The notes under the pieces: model-generated
Database searches by the model: none
What the model saw: the letters and a program-made list of their open reading frames with translations, nothing else
What the model was told of the DNA's origin: nothing
Assembly: GCA_963681505.1 (NCBI GenBank)
Contig: OY811973.1
Coordinates: 248,001-312,000 of the forward strand
Source of the DNA: Eunapius fragilis
Lineage: Eukaryota; Porifera; Demospongiae; Spongillida; Spongillidae
DNA: 64,000 nucleotides
Reading direction: 5' to 3'
In this document: positions 47,928-60,700 of the stretch, piece by piece
How positions within the stretch are numbered: position 1 is the stretch's first letter
How the letters are laid out: every line of letters starts with the position of its first letter
Program-made: the position numbers and the translations under genes

Positions 47928-49530
47928 ACCTTTGTTGGAACACAGCCACTATTCTCCCATAGAAATGTATGGGAGGGAACCACTCATCTATTAGCATCGT
48001 ACAGCCAAACCAATGAGCTGAATATATAGGAGGCATTATTTAGAGAAAAAACAGGTTACTAGTTCGTTCCATGAATACATATCGCAAATCCACTAGTTTG
48101 TTAAATTAACACCGTGGTTGGAACATAGCCAGTTTTCTCCCATACAAATGTATGGGAGGAATCCACTAATCTATTTGCATCGTACAGCCAAACCAATGTG
48201 CTGAATATTTAGGAGGCATTAGTTAGAGAAAGAAAACAGGTTACTCGTTCGTTCCTTGAATACATATCGCAATTCCACTAGTTTGGTAAATTAACACCTT
48301 GGTTGGAACATAGCCAGTTTTCTCACATAGAAATGTATGGGAGGTAACCACTAATCTATTAGCATCGTACAGCCACACCAATGAGCTGAATATATAGGAG
48401 GCATTATTTAGAGAAAGAAAACCGGATACTCGTTCGTTCCATGATTACATATCGCAACTCCACTAGTTTGTTAAATTAACACCTTTGTTGGAACATAGCC
48501 AATATTCTCCCATAGAAATGTATAGGAGGGAACCACTCATCTATTAGCATCGTACAGCCAAACAAATGAGCTGAATATATAGGAGGCATTATTTAGAGAA
48601 AGAAAACAGGTTACAAGTTCGTTCCATGAATACATATCGCAAATCCACTAGTTTGTTAAATTAACACCGTGGTTGGAACATAGCCAGTTTTCTCCCATAG
48701 AAATGTATGGGAGGAAACCACTACTCTATTTGCATCGTACAGCCAAACCAATGTGCTGAATATATAGGAGGCATTAGTTACAGAAAGAAAACAGGTTACT
48801 CGTTCGTTCCTTGAATACATATCGCAATTCCACTAGTTTGTTAAATTAACACCTTGGTTGGAACATAGCCAGTTTTCTCACATAGAAATGTATGGGAGGT
48901 AACCACTAATCTATTAGCATCGTTCAGCCACACCAATGAGCTGAATATATAGGAGGCATTATTTAGAGAAAGAAAACCGGATACTCGTTCGTTCCATGAT
49001 TACATATCGCAACTCCACTAGTTTGTTGAATTAACACCTTTGTTGGAACATAGCCAATATTCTCCCATAGAAATGTATGGGAGGGAACCAAGCATCGTAC
49101 AGCCAAACCAATGAGCTGAATATATAGGAGGCATTATTTAGAGAAAGAAAACAGGTTACTAGTTCGTTCCATGAATACATATCGCAAATCCACGAGTTTG
49201 TTAAATTAACACCGTGGATGGAACATAGCCAGTTTTCTCCCATAGAAATGTATGGGAGGGAACCACTAATCTATGTGCATCGTACAGCCAAACCAATGTG
49301 CTGAATATATAGGAGGCATTAGTAAGAGACAGAAAACAGGTTACTCGTTCGTTCCTTGAATACATATCGCAATTCCACTAGTTTGTTAAATTAACACCTT
49401 GGTTGGAACATAGCCAGTTATCTCCCATAGAAATGGATGGGAGGGAACCACTCATCTATATGCATCGTACAGCCAAACTAATGAGCTGAATATATAGGAG
49501 GCATTAGTTAGAGAAAGAAAACAGGTTACT
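47928..49530 (+). repeat. 555-bp (3-monomer) higher-order repeat
   Basis: ACCTTTGTTGG recurs at 47928, 48481 and 49036. ACCGGATACTCG is at 48421 and 48976, and TCACATAG at 48323 and 48878, each pair exactly 555 bp apart. The first interval is 553 bp because of small indels. The outer edges are approximate. Confidence 0.82.
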
Positions 49531-50280
49531 CGTTCGTTCCTTGAATACATATCGCAATTCCACTAGTTTGTTAAATTAACATCTTGGTTGGAACATAGCC
49601 AGTTTTCTCCCATAGAAATGTATGGGAGGGAACCACTAATCTATTTGCATCGTACAGCCAAACTAATGAGCTGAATATATAGGAGGCATTATTTAGAGAA
49701 AAGAAACAGGTTACTCGTTCGTTCCATGAATACATATCGCAACTCCACTAGTTTGTCAAATTAACACCGTGGTTAGAACATACCCAATTTTCTCCCATAG
49801 AAAAGTATGGGAGGGAACCACTAATCTATTTTATTGGTACAGCCAAACCAATAAGCTGAATATATAGGAGGCATTATTTAGAGAAAGAAAACAGGTTACT
49901 CGTTCGTTCCATGAATACATATCGCAACTCCACTAGTTTGTTAATTTTACACCGAGGTTAGAACATAGCCAATTTTCTCCCATAGAAATGTATGGGAGGG
50001 AACCACTAATCTATTTGCATCGTACAGCCAAACCAATATGCTGAATATATAGGAGGCATTATTTAGAGAAAGAAAACTGGTTACTCGTTCGTTCCATGAA
50101 GTAGGATCGCAACTCCACTAGTTTGTTAATTTAACACCTTGGTGGGAAGATAGCCAATTTTCTCCCATAGAAATGTATGGGAGGGAACCACTAATCTGTT
50201 TGCATCGTACAGCCAAACCAATGAGCTGAATGTATAGGAGGCATTATTTAGAGAAAGAAAACAGGTTACTCATTCGTTCC

Positions 50281-52130
50281 ATAAAGTAGGATCGCAACTC
50301 CACTAGTTTGTTAAATTAACACCTTGGTGGGAAGATAGCCAATGTTCTCCCATAGAAATTTATGGGAGGGAACCACTAATCTATATGCATCGTACAGCCA
50401 AACCAATGAGCTGATTATAGAGGAGGCATTATTTTCTAAAAGAAAACAGTTTACTCGTTCGTTCCATGAAGTAGGATCGCAACTCCACTAGTTTGTTAAA
50501 TTAACACCTTGGTGGGAAGATAGCCAATTTTCTCCCATAGAAATGTATGGGAGGGAACCACTAATATATTTGCATCGTACAGCCAAACCAATGAGCTGAA
50601 TATATAGGAGGCATTATTTAGAGAAAGAAAACTGGTTACGCGTTCGTTCCATGAATACATATCGCAACTCCACTAGTTTGTTAAATTATCACCTTGGTTG
50701 GAACATAGCCAATTTTCTCCCATAGAAATGTATGGGAGGGAACCACTAATCTATTTGAATGGTACAGCCAAACAAATGAGCTGATTATAGAGGAGGCATT
50801 ATTATCTAAAAGAAAACAGGTTACTCGTTCTTTCCATGAAGTAGGATCGCAAATCCACTAGTTTGTTAAATTAACACCTTGGTGGGAAGATAGCCAATTT
50901 TCTCCCATAGAAATGTATGGGAGGGAACCACTAATCTAATTTATTGGACAGCCAAACCATTGTGCTGAATATATAGGAGGCATTCTTTAGAGAAAGAAAA
51001 CAGGTTACTCGTTCGTTCCATGAATACATATTGCAACTCCACTAGTTTGTTAAATTAACACCGTGGTTGGAACATAGCCAATTTAATTCCCATAGAAATG
51101 TATAGGAGGGAACCACTAATCTATTTGCATCGTACAGCCAAACCAATGAGCTGAATATATTGGAGGCATTATTTAGGGAAAGAAAACTGGTTACTCGTTG
51201 GTTCCATAAAGTAGGATCGCAACTCCACTAGTTTGTTAAATTAACACCTTGGTGGGAAGATAGCCAATGTTCTCCCATAGAAATTTATGGGAGGGAACCA
51301 CTAATCTTTTTGCATCGTACAGCCAAACCAATGAGCTGATTATAGAGGAGGCATTATTTTCTAAAAGAAAACAGGTTACTCGTTCGTTCCATGAAGTAGG
51401 ATCGCAACTCCACTAGTTTGTTAAATTAACACCTTGGTGGGAAAATAGCCAATTTTCTCCCATAGAAATGTATGGGAGGGAACCACTAATATATTTGCAT
51501 CGTACAGCCAAACCAATGAGCTGAATATATAGGAGGCATTATTTAGAGAAAGAAAACTGGTTACTCGTTCGTTCCATGAATACATATCGCAACTCCACTA
51601 GTTTGTTAAATTATCACCTTGGTTGGAACATAGCCAATTTTCTCCCATAGAAATGTATGGGAGGGAACCACTAATCTATTTGAATGGTACAGCCAAACAA
51701 ATGAGCTGATTATAGAGGAGGCATTATTATCTAAAAGAAAACAGGTTACTCGTTCTTTCCATGAAGTAGGATCGCAATTCCACTAGTTTGTTAAATTAAC
51801 ACCTTGGTGGGAAGATAGCCAATTTTCTCCCATAGAAATGTATGGGAGGGAACCACTAATCTATTTTATTGGACAGCCAAACCATTGTGCTGAATATATA
51901 GGAGGCATTCTTTAGAGAAAGAAAACAGGTTACTCGTTCGTTCCATGAATACATATTGCAACTCCACTAGTTTGTTAAATTAACACCGTGGTTGGAACAT
52001 AGCCAATTTAATTCCCATAGAAATGTATAGGAGGGAACCACTAATCTATTTGCATCGTACAGCCAAACCAATGAGCTGAATATATTGGAGGCATTATTTA
52101 GGGAAAGAAAACAGGTTACTCGTTCGTTCC
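50281..52130 (+). repeat. 925-bp (5-monomer) higher-order repeat, two copies
   Basis: ATAAAGTAGGATCGC occurs at 50281 and 51206. ATTATCTAAAAG occurs at 50801 and 51726, and again at 52652. The CCAATTTAATTCCC variant follows once in each copy. The 925-bp spacing is five monomers. Confidence 0.85.
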
Positions 52131-54532
52131 ATGAATACATATCTCAACTCCACTAGTTTGTTAAATTAACACCGTGGTTAGAACATAGCCAATTTTCTCC
52201 CATAGAAATGTATGGGAGGGAACCACTAATCTATTTTATTGGTACAGCCAAAGAAATGAGCTGAATATATAGTAGCCATTATTTAAAGAAAAGAAAACAG
52301 GTTACGCGTTCGTTCCATGAATACATATCGCAACTCCACTAGTTTGTTAAATTAACACCGTGGTTAGAACATAGCCAATTTTCTCCCATAGAAATGTATG
52401 TGAGGGAACCACTAATCTATTTGCATCGTACAGCCAAACCAATGAGCTGAATATATAGGAGGCATTATTTATAGAAAGAAAACAGGTCACTCGTTCGATC
52501 CATGAATACATATCGCAACTCCACTAGTTTGTTAAATCAACACCGTGGTTGGAACATAGCCAATTTTCTCCCATAGAAATGTATGGGAGGGAACCACTAA
52601 TCTATTTGAATGGTACAGCCAAACAAATGAGCTGATTATAGAGGAGGCATTATTATCTAAAAGAAAACAGGTTACTCAATCTTTCCATAAAGTAGGATCG
52701 CAATTCCACTAGTTTGTTAAATTAACACCTTGGTGGGAAGATAGCCAATTTTCTCCCATAGAAATGTATGGGAGGGAACCACTAATCTATTTGAATCATA
52801 CAGCCAAACCAATGAGCTGAATATATAGGAGGCATTATTTAGAGAAAGAAAACAGGTTACTCGTTCGTTCCATGAATACATATCGCAACTCCACTAGTTT
52901 GTTAAATTTACACCGTGGTTGGAACATAGCTAATTTTCTCCCATAGAAATGTATGGGAGGGAACAACTAATCTATTTGCATCGTACAGCCAAACCATTGT
53001 GCTGAATATATAGGAGGCATTATTTAGAGAAAGAAAACAGGTTACTCGTTCGTTCCATGAATACATATCGCAACTCCACTAGTTTGTTTACTTAACACCG
53101 TGGTTGGAACATAGCTAATTTTCTCCCATAGAAATGTATGGGAGGGAACAACTAATCTATTTGCATCGTACAGCCATACCAATGAGCTGATTATAGAGGA
53201 GGCATTATTTTGTAAAAGAAAACAGGTTACTCGTTCGTTCCATGAAGTAGGATCGCAACTCCACTAGTTTGTTAAATTAACACCGTGGTTAGAACATAGC
53301 CAATATTCACCCATAGAAATGTATGGGAGGGAACAACTAATCTATTTGCATCGTACAGCCAAACCATTGTGCTGAATATATAGGAGGCATTATTTAGAGA
53401 AAGAAAACAGGTTACTCGTTCGTTCCATGAATACATATCGCAACTCCACTAGATTGTTAAATTAACACCGTGGTTGGAACATAGCCAATTTAATTCCCAT
53501 AGAAATGTATGGGAGGGTACCACTTATCTATTTGCATCGTACAGCCAAACCATTGTGCTGAATATATGGGAGGCATTATTCAGAGAAAGAAAACAGGTTA
53601 CTCGTTCTTTCCATGAATACATATCGCAACTCCACTAGTTTGTTAAATTAACACCTTTGTTGGAACATAGCCAGTTTTCTCCCATAGAAATGTATGGGAG
53701 GGAACCACTAATCTATTTGAATGGTACAGCCTAACCAATGAGCTGATTATAGAGGAGGCATTATTTTGTAAAAGAAAACAGGTTACTCGTTCGTTCCATG
53801 AAGTAGGATCGCAACTCCACTAGTTTGTTAAATTAACACCGTGGTTAGAACATAGCCAATGTTCTCCTATAGAAATGTATGGGAGGGAACCACTAATCTA
53901 TTTGCATCGTACAGCCAAACCAATATGCTGAATATATAGGAGGCATTATTTAGAGAAAGAAAACTGGTTACTCGTTCATTCCATGAATACATATCGCAAC
54001 TCCACTAGTTTGTTAAATTAACACCTTGGTGGGAAGATAGCCAATGTTCTCCCATAGAAATGTATGGGAGGGAACCACTAATCTATTTGCATCGTACAGC
54101 CAAACCAATGAGCTGAATATAGAGGATGCATTACTTAGAGAAAGAAAACAGGTTACTCGATCGTTCCATGAAGTAGGATCGCAACTCCACTAGTTTGTTA
54201 AATTAACACCTTGGTGGGAAGATAGCCAATTTTCTCCCATGGAAATGTATGGGAGGGAACCACTAATCTATTTGCATCGTACAGCCAAACAATGAGCTGA
54301 ATATATAGGAGGCATTATTTAGAGAAAGAAAACAGGTTACTCGTTCGATCCATGAATACATATCGCAACTACACTAGTTTGTTAAATTAACACCTTGGTT
54401 GGAACATAGCCAATATTCACCCATAGAAATGTATGGGAGGGAACAACTAATCTATTTGCTTCGTACAGCCAAACCATTGTACTGAATATATAGGAGGCAT
54501 TATTTAGAGAAAGAAAACAGGTTACTCGTTCG

Positions 54533-54742
54533 TTCCATGAATACATATCGCAACTCAACTAGATTGTTAAATTCGCCACTCCACTAGTTTGTTAAAGTAA
54601 CGCCTTGGTGGGAAGATAGCCAATTTTCTCCCATAGAAATGTATGGGAGGGAACCACTAATCTATTTGCATCGTACAGCTAAACCAATGAGCTGAATAAA
54701 TAGGAGGCATTATTCAGAGAAAGAAAACAGGTTACTCGTTCG
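54533..54742 (+). repeat. Expanded 210-bp monomer at a subfamily switch
   Basis: Landmarks at 54533 and 54743 are 210 bp apart, 25 bp more than normal. The extra sequence duplicates the post-head segment: CAACTCAACTAGATTGTTAAATT is followed by CGCCACTCCACTAGTTTG from the neighbouring subfamily. It looks like an out-of-register exchange joining two monomer types, and it marks the start of subfamily III. Confidence 0.88.
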
Positions 54743-57700
54743 TTCCATGAATACATATCGCAACTCCACTAGTTTGTTAAATTAACACCGTGGTTGGAAC
54801 ATAGCCAATTTTCTCCCATAGAAATGTATGGGAGGGAACCACTAATCTATTCGCATCGTACAGCCAAACCAATGAGCTGAATATATAGGAGGCATTATTC
54901 AGAGAAAGAAAACAGGTTACTCGTTCGTTCCACGAAGTAGGATCGCAACTCCACTAGATTGTTAAATTAACACCTTGGTTGGAATATAGCCAATTTTCTC
55001 CCATAGAAATGTATGGGAGGGAACAATTAATCTATTTGCATCGTACAGCCAAACCAATATGCTGAATAAATAGGAGGCATTATTGTGTAAAAGTAAACAG
55101 GTTACTCGTTCGTTCCATGAAGTAGGATCGCCACTCCACTAGTTTGTTAAAGTAACACCTTGGTGGGAAGATAGCCAATTTTTTCCCATAAAAATGTATG
55201 GGAGGAAACCACTAATCTATTTGCATCGTACAGCCAAGCCAATGAGCTGAATATATAGGAGGCATTATTCAGAGAAAGAAAACAGGTTACTCGTTCGTTC
55301 CACGAAGTAGGATCGCAACTCCACTAGATTGTTAAATTAACACCTTGGTTGGAACATAGCCAATTTTCTCCCATAGAAATGTATGGGAGGGAACCACTAA
55401 TCTATTTGCATCGTACAGCCAAACAAATATGCTGAATAAATAGGAGGCATTATTGTGTAAAAGTAAACAGGTTACTCGTTCGTTTAATGAAGTAGGATCG
55501 CCACTCCACTAGTTTGTTAAAGTAACACCTTGGTGGGAAGATAGCCAATTTTCTCCCATAGAAATGTATGGGAGGGAACCACTAATCTATTTGCATCGCA
55601 CAGCCAAACCAATGAGCTGAATATATAGGAGGCATTATTTAGAGAAAGAAAACAGGTTACTCGTTCGTTCCATGAGAACATATCGCAACTCCACTAGTTT
55701 GTTAAATAAACACCGTGCTTAGAACATAGCCAATTTTCTCCCATAGAAATGTATTGGAGGGAGCCACGAATCTATTTGCATCGTACAGCCAAACCAATGT
55801 GCTGAATACATAGGATGCATAATTTAGAGAAAGAAAACAGGTTACTCGTTCGTTCCGTGAATACATATCGCAACTCCACTAGTTTTTTAAATTAACACCT
55901 TGGTTGGAACATAGCTAGTTTTCTCCCATAGAAATGTATGGGAGGGAGCCACGAATCTATTTGCATCGTACAGCCAAACCAATATGCTGAATAAACAGGA
56001 GGCATTATTTAGAGAAACAAAACTGGTTACTCGTTCGTTCCATGAATTCATGTCGCAACTCCACTAGTTTGTTAAATTAACACCGTGGTTGGAACATAGC
56101 GAATTTTCTCCCATAGAAATGTATGGGAGGGAACCACTAATCTATTTGAATGGTACAGCCAAACCAATGAGCTGATTATAGAGGAGGCATTATTTTGTAA
56201 AAGAAAACAGGTTACTCGTTCGTTCCACGAAGTAGGATCGCAACTCCACTAGATTGTTAAATTAACACCTTGGTTGGAACATAGCCAATTTTCTCCCACA
56301 GAAATGTATGGGAGGGAACCACTAATCTATTTGCATCGTACAGCCAAACCAATATTCTGAATAAATAGGAGGCATTATTGTGTAAAAGTAAACAGGTTAC
56401 TCGTTCGTTCCATGAAGTAGGATCGCCACTCCACTAGTTTGTTAAAGTAACACCTTGGTGGGAACATAGCCAATTTTTTCCCATAAAAATGTATGGGAGG
56501 GAACCACTAATCTATTTGCATCGTACAGCCAAGCCAATGAGCTGAATATATAGGAGGCATTATTCAGAGAAAGAAAACAGGTTACTCGTTCGTTCCACGA
56601 AGTAGGATCGCAACTCCACTAGATTGTTAAATTAACACCTTGGTTGGAACATAGCCAATTTTCTCCCATAGAAATGTATGGGAGGGAACCACTAATCTAT
56701 TTGCATCGTACAGCCAAACAAATATGCTGAATAAATAGGAGGCATTATTGTGTAAAAGTAAACAGGTTACTCGTTCGTTCCATGAAGTAGGATCGCCACT
56801 CCACTAGTTTGTTAAAGTAACGCCTTGTTGGGAAGATAGCCAATTTTCTCCCATAGAAATGTATGGGAGGGAACCACTAATCTATTTGCATCGTACAGCT
56901 AAACCAATGAGCTGAATAAATAGGAGGCATTATTCAGAGAAAGAAAACAGGTTACTCGTTCGTTCCATGAATACATATCGCAACTCCACTAGTTTGTTCA
57001 ATTAACACCGTGGTTGGAACATAGCCAATTTTCTCACATAGAAATGTATGGGAGGGAACCACTAATCTATTCGCATCGTACAGCCAAACCAATGAGCTGA
57101 ATATATAGGAGGCATTATTCAGAGAGAGAAAACAGGTTACTCGTTCGTTCCACGAAGTAGGATCGCAACTCCACTAGATTGTTAAATTAACACCTTGGTT
57201 GGAATATAGCCAATTTTCTCCCATAGAAATGTATGGGAGGGAACAATTAATCTATTTGCATCGTACAGCCAAACCAATATGCTGAATAAATAGGAGGCAT
57301 TATTGTGTAAAAGTAAACAGGTTACTCGTTCGTTCCATGAAGTAGGATCGCCACTCCACTAGTTTGTTAAAGTAACACCTTGGTGGGAAGATAGCCAATT
57401 TTTTCCCATAAAAATGTATGGGAGGAAACCACTAATCTATTTGCATCGTACAGCGAAGCCAATGAGCTGAATATATAGGAGGCATTATTCAGAGAACGAA
57501 AACAGGTTACTCGTTCGTTCCACGAAGTAGGATCGCAACTCCACTAGATTGTTAAATTAACACCTTGGTTGGAACATAGCCAATTTTCTCCCATAGAAAT
57601 GTATGGGAGGGAACCACTAATCTATTTGCATCGTACAGCCAAACAAATATGCTGAATAAATAGGAGGCATTATTGTGTAAAAGTAAACAGGTTACTCGTT

Positions 57701-60700
57701 CGTTCCATGAAGTAGGATCGCCACTCCACTAGTTTGTTAAAGTAACGCCTTGGTGGGAAGATAGCCAATTTTCTCCCATAGAAATGTATGGGAGGGAACC
57801 ACTAATCTATTTGCATCGTACAGCCAAACCAATGAGCTGAATATATAGGAGGCATTATTCAGAGAAAGAAAACAGGTTACTCGTTCGTTCCATGAATACA
57901 TATCGCAACTGCACTAGTTTGTTAAATTAAAACCGTGGTTGGAACATAGCCAATTTTCTCCCATAGAAATGTATGGGAGGGAACCACTAATCTATTTGAA
58001 TGGTACAGCCAAACCAATGAGCTGATTATAGAGGAGGCATTATTTTGTAAAAGAAAACAGGTTACTCGTTCGTTCCACGAAGTAGGATCGCAACTCCACT
58101 AGATTGTTAAATTAACACCTTGGTTGGAACATAGCCAATTTTCTCCCATAGAAATGTATGGGAGGGAACCACTAATCTATTTGCATCGTACAGCCAAACC
58201 AATATGCTGAGTAAATAGGAGGCATTATTGTGTAAAAGTAAACAGGTTACTCGTTCGTTCCATGAAGTAGGATCGCCACTCAACTAGTTTGTTAAAGTAA
58301 CACCTTGGTGGGAACATAGCCAATTTTTTCCCATAAAAATGTCTGGGAGGGAACCACTAATCTATTTGCATCGTACAGCCAAGCCAATGAGCTGAATATT
58401 TAGGAGGCATTATTCAGAGAAAGAAAACAGGTTACTCGTTCGTTCCACGAAGTAGGATCGCAACTCCACTAGATTGTTAAATTAACACCTTGGTTGGAAC
58501 ATAGCCAATTTTCTCCCATAGAAATGTATGGGAGGGAACCACTAATCTATTTGCATCGTACAGCCAAACAAATATGCTGAATAAATAGGAGGCATTATTG
58601 TGTAAAAGTAAACAGGTTACTCGTTCGTTCCATGAAGTAGGATCGCCACTCCACTAGTTTGTTAAAGTAATGCCTTGGTGGGAAGATAGCCAATTTTCTC
58701 CCATAGAAATGTATGGGAGGGAACCATTAATCTATTTGCATCGTACAGCTAAACCAATGAGCTGAATAAATAGGAGGCATTATTCAGAGAAAGAAAACAG
58801 GTTACTCGTTCGTTCCATGAATACATATCGCAACTCCACTAGTTTGTTGAATTAACACCGTGGTTGGAACATAGCCAATTTTCTCCCATAGAAATGTATT
58901 GGAGGGAACCACTAATCTTTTCGCATCGTACAGCCAAACCAATGAGCTGAATATATAGGAGGCATTATTCAGAGAAAGAAAACAGGTTACTCGTTCGTTC
59001 CACGAAGTAGGATCGCAACTCCACTAGATTGTTAAATTAACACCTTGGTTGGAATATAGCCAATTTTCTCCCATAGAAATGTATGGGAGGGAACAATTAA
59101 TCTATTTGCATCGTACAGCCAAACCAATAAGCTGAATAAATAGGAGGCATTATTGTGTAAAAGTAAACAGGTTACTCGTTCGTTCCATGAAGTAGGATCG
59201 CCACTCCACTAGTTTGTTAAAGTAACACCTTGGTGGGAAGATAGCCAATTTTTTCCCATAAAAATGTATGGGAGGGAACCACTAATCTATTTGCATCGTA
59301 CAGCCAAGTCAATGAGCTGAATATATAGGAGGCATTATTCAGAGAAAGAAAACAGGTTACTCGTTCGTTCCACGAAGTAGGATCGCAACTCCACTAGATT
59401 GTTAAATTAACACCTTGGTTGGAACATAGCCAATTTTCTCCCATAGAAATGTATGGGAGGGAACCACTAATCTATTTGCATCGTACAGCCAAACAAATAT
59501 GCTGAATAAAAAGGAGGCATTATTGTGTAAAAGTAAACAGGTTACTCGTTCGTTCCATGAAGTAGGATCGCCACTCCACTAGTTTGTTAAAGTTACGCCT
59601 TGGTGGGAAGATAGCCAATTTTCTCCCATAGAAATGTATGGGAGGGAACCACTAATCTATTTGCATCGTACAGCCAAACCAATGAGCTGAATATATAGGA
59701 GGCATTATTCAGAGACAGAAAACAGGTTACTCGTTCGTTCCATGAATACATATCGCAACTCCACTAGTATGTTAAATTAAAACCGTGGTTGGAACATAGC
59801 CAATTTTCTCCCATAGAAATGTATGGGAGGGAACCACTAATCTATTTGCATCGTACGGACAAACCAATATGCTGAATAAATGGGAGGCATTATTTAGAGA
59901 AAGAAAACAGGTTACTCGTTCGTTCCATGAATACATATCGCAATTCCACTTGTTTGTTAAATTAACACCTTGGTTGGAACATAGCCAATTTTCTCCCATA
60001 GAAATGTATGGGAGGGAACCACTAATCTATTTAGCATCGAACAGCCAAACCAATGAGCTGAATATATAGCAGGCATTATTTAGAGAAAGAAAACAGGTTA
60101 CTCGTTCGTTCCGTGCATACAAATCGCAACTCCACTACTTTGTTAAATTAACACCGTGGTTGGAACATAGCAAATTTTCTCCCATAGAAATGTATGGGAG
60201 GGAACCACTAATCTATTTGAATGGTACAGCCAAACCAACGAGATGATTATAAAGGAGGCATTATTGTGTAAAAGTAAACAGGTTACTCATTCGTTCCATG
60301 AAGTAGGATCGCAACTCTACTAGTTTGTTAAATTAACACCTTGGTGGGAATATAGCCAATTTTCTCCCATAGAAATGTATGGGAGGGAACCACTAATCTA
60401 TTTGCATCGTACAGCCAAACCAATGAGCTGAATACATAGGAGGCATTAATTAGAGAAAGAAAACAGGTTACTCGTTCGTTCCATGAATACATTTCGCAAC
60501 TCCACTAGTTTGTTAAATTAACACCGTGGTTGGAACATAGCCAATTTTCTCCCATAGAAATGTATGGGAGGGAACCACTAATCTATTTGAATGGTACAGC
60601 CAAACCAATGAGCTGATTATAGCGGAGGCATTATTTTGTAAAAGAAAACAGGTTACTCGTTCGTTCCACGAAGTAGGATCGCAACTCCACTAGATTGTTA

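Larger units (their letters stand above)
47477..54562 (+). repeat. 185-bp satellite array, forward, diverged subfamily I
   Basis: About 38 monomers in forward orientation with the ATGAATACATATCGC head predominating at first and CCTTTGTTGG, TAGCCAGTTTTC and CTATTAGCATCG variants. A/B alternation is patchy. One monomer near 49091 lacks about 14 bp (GGGAACCAAGCATCG). The satellite on the left of the minisatellite is reversed, so the two flanks differ in orientation and subfamily. No gene is seen. Confidence 0.95.
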
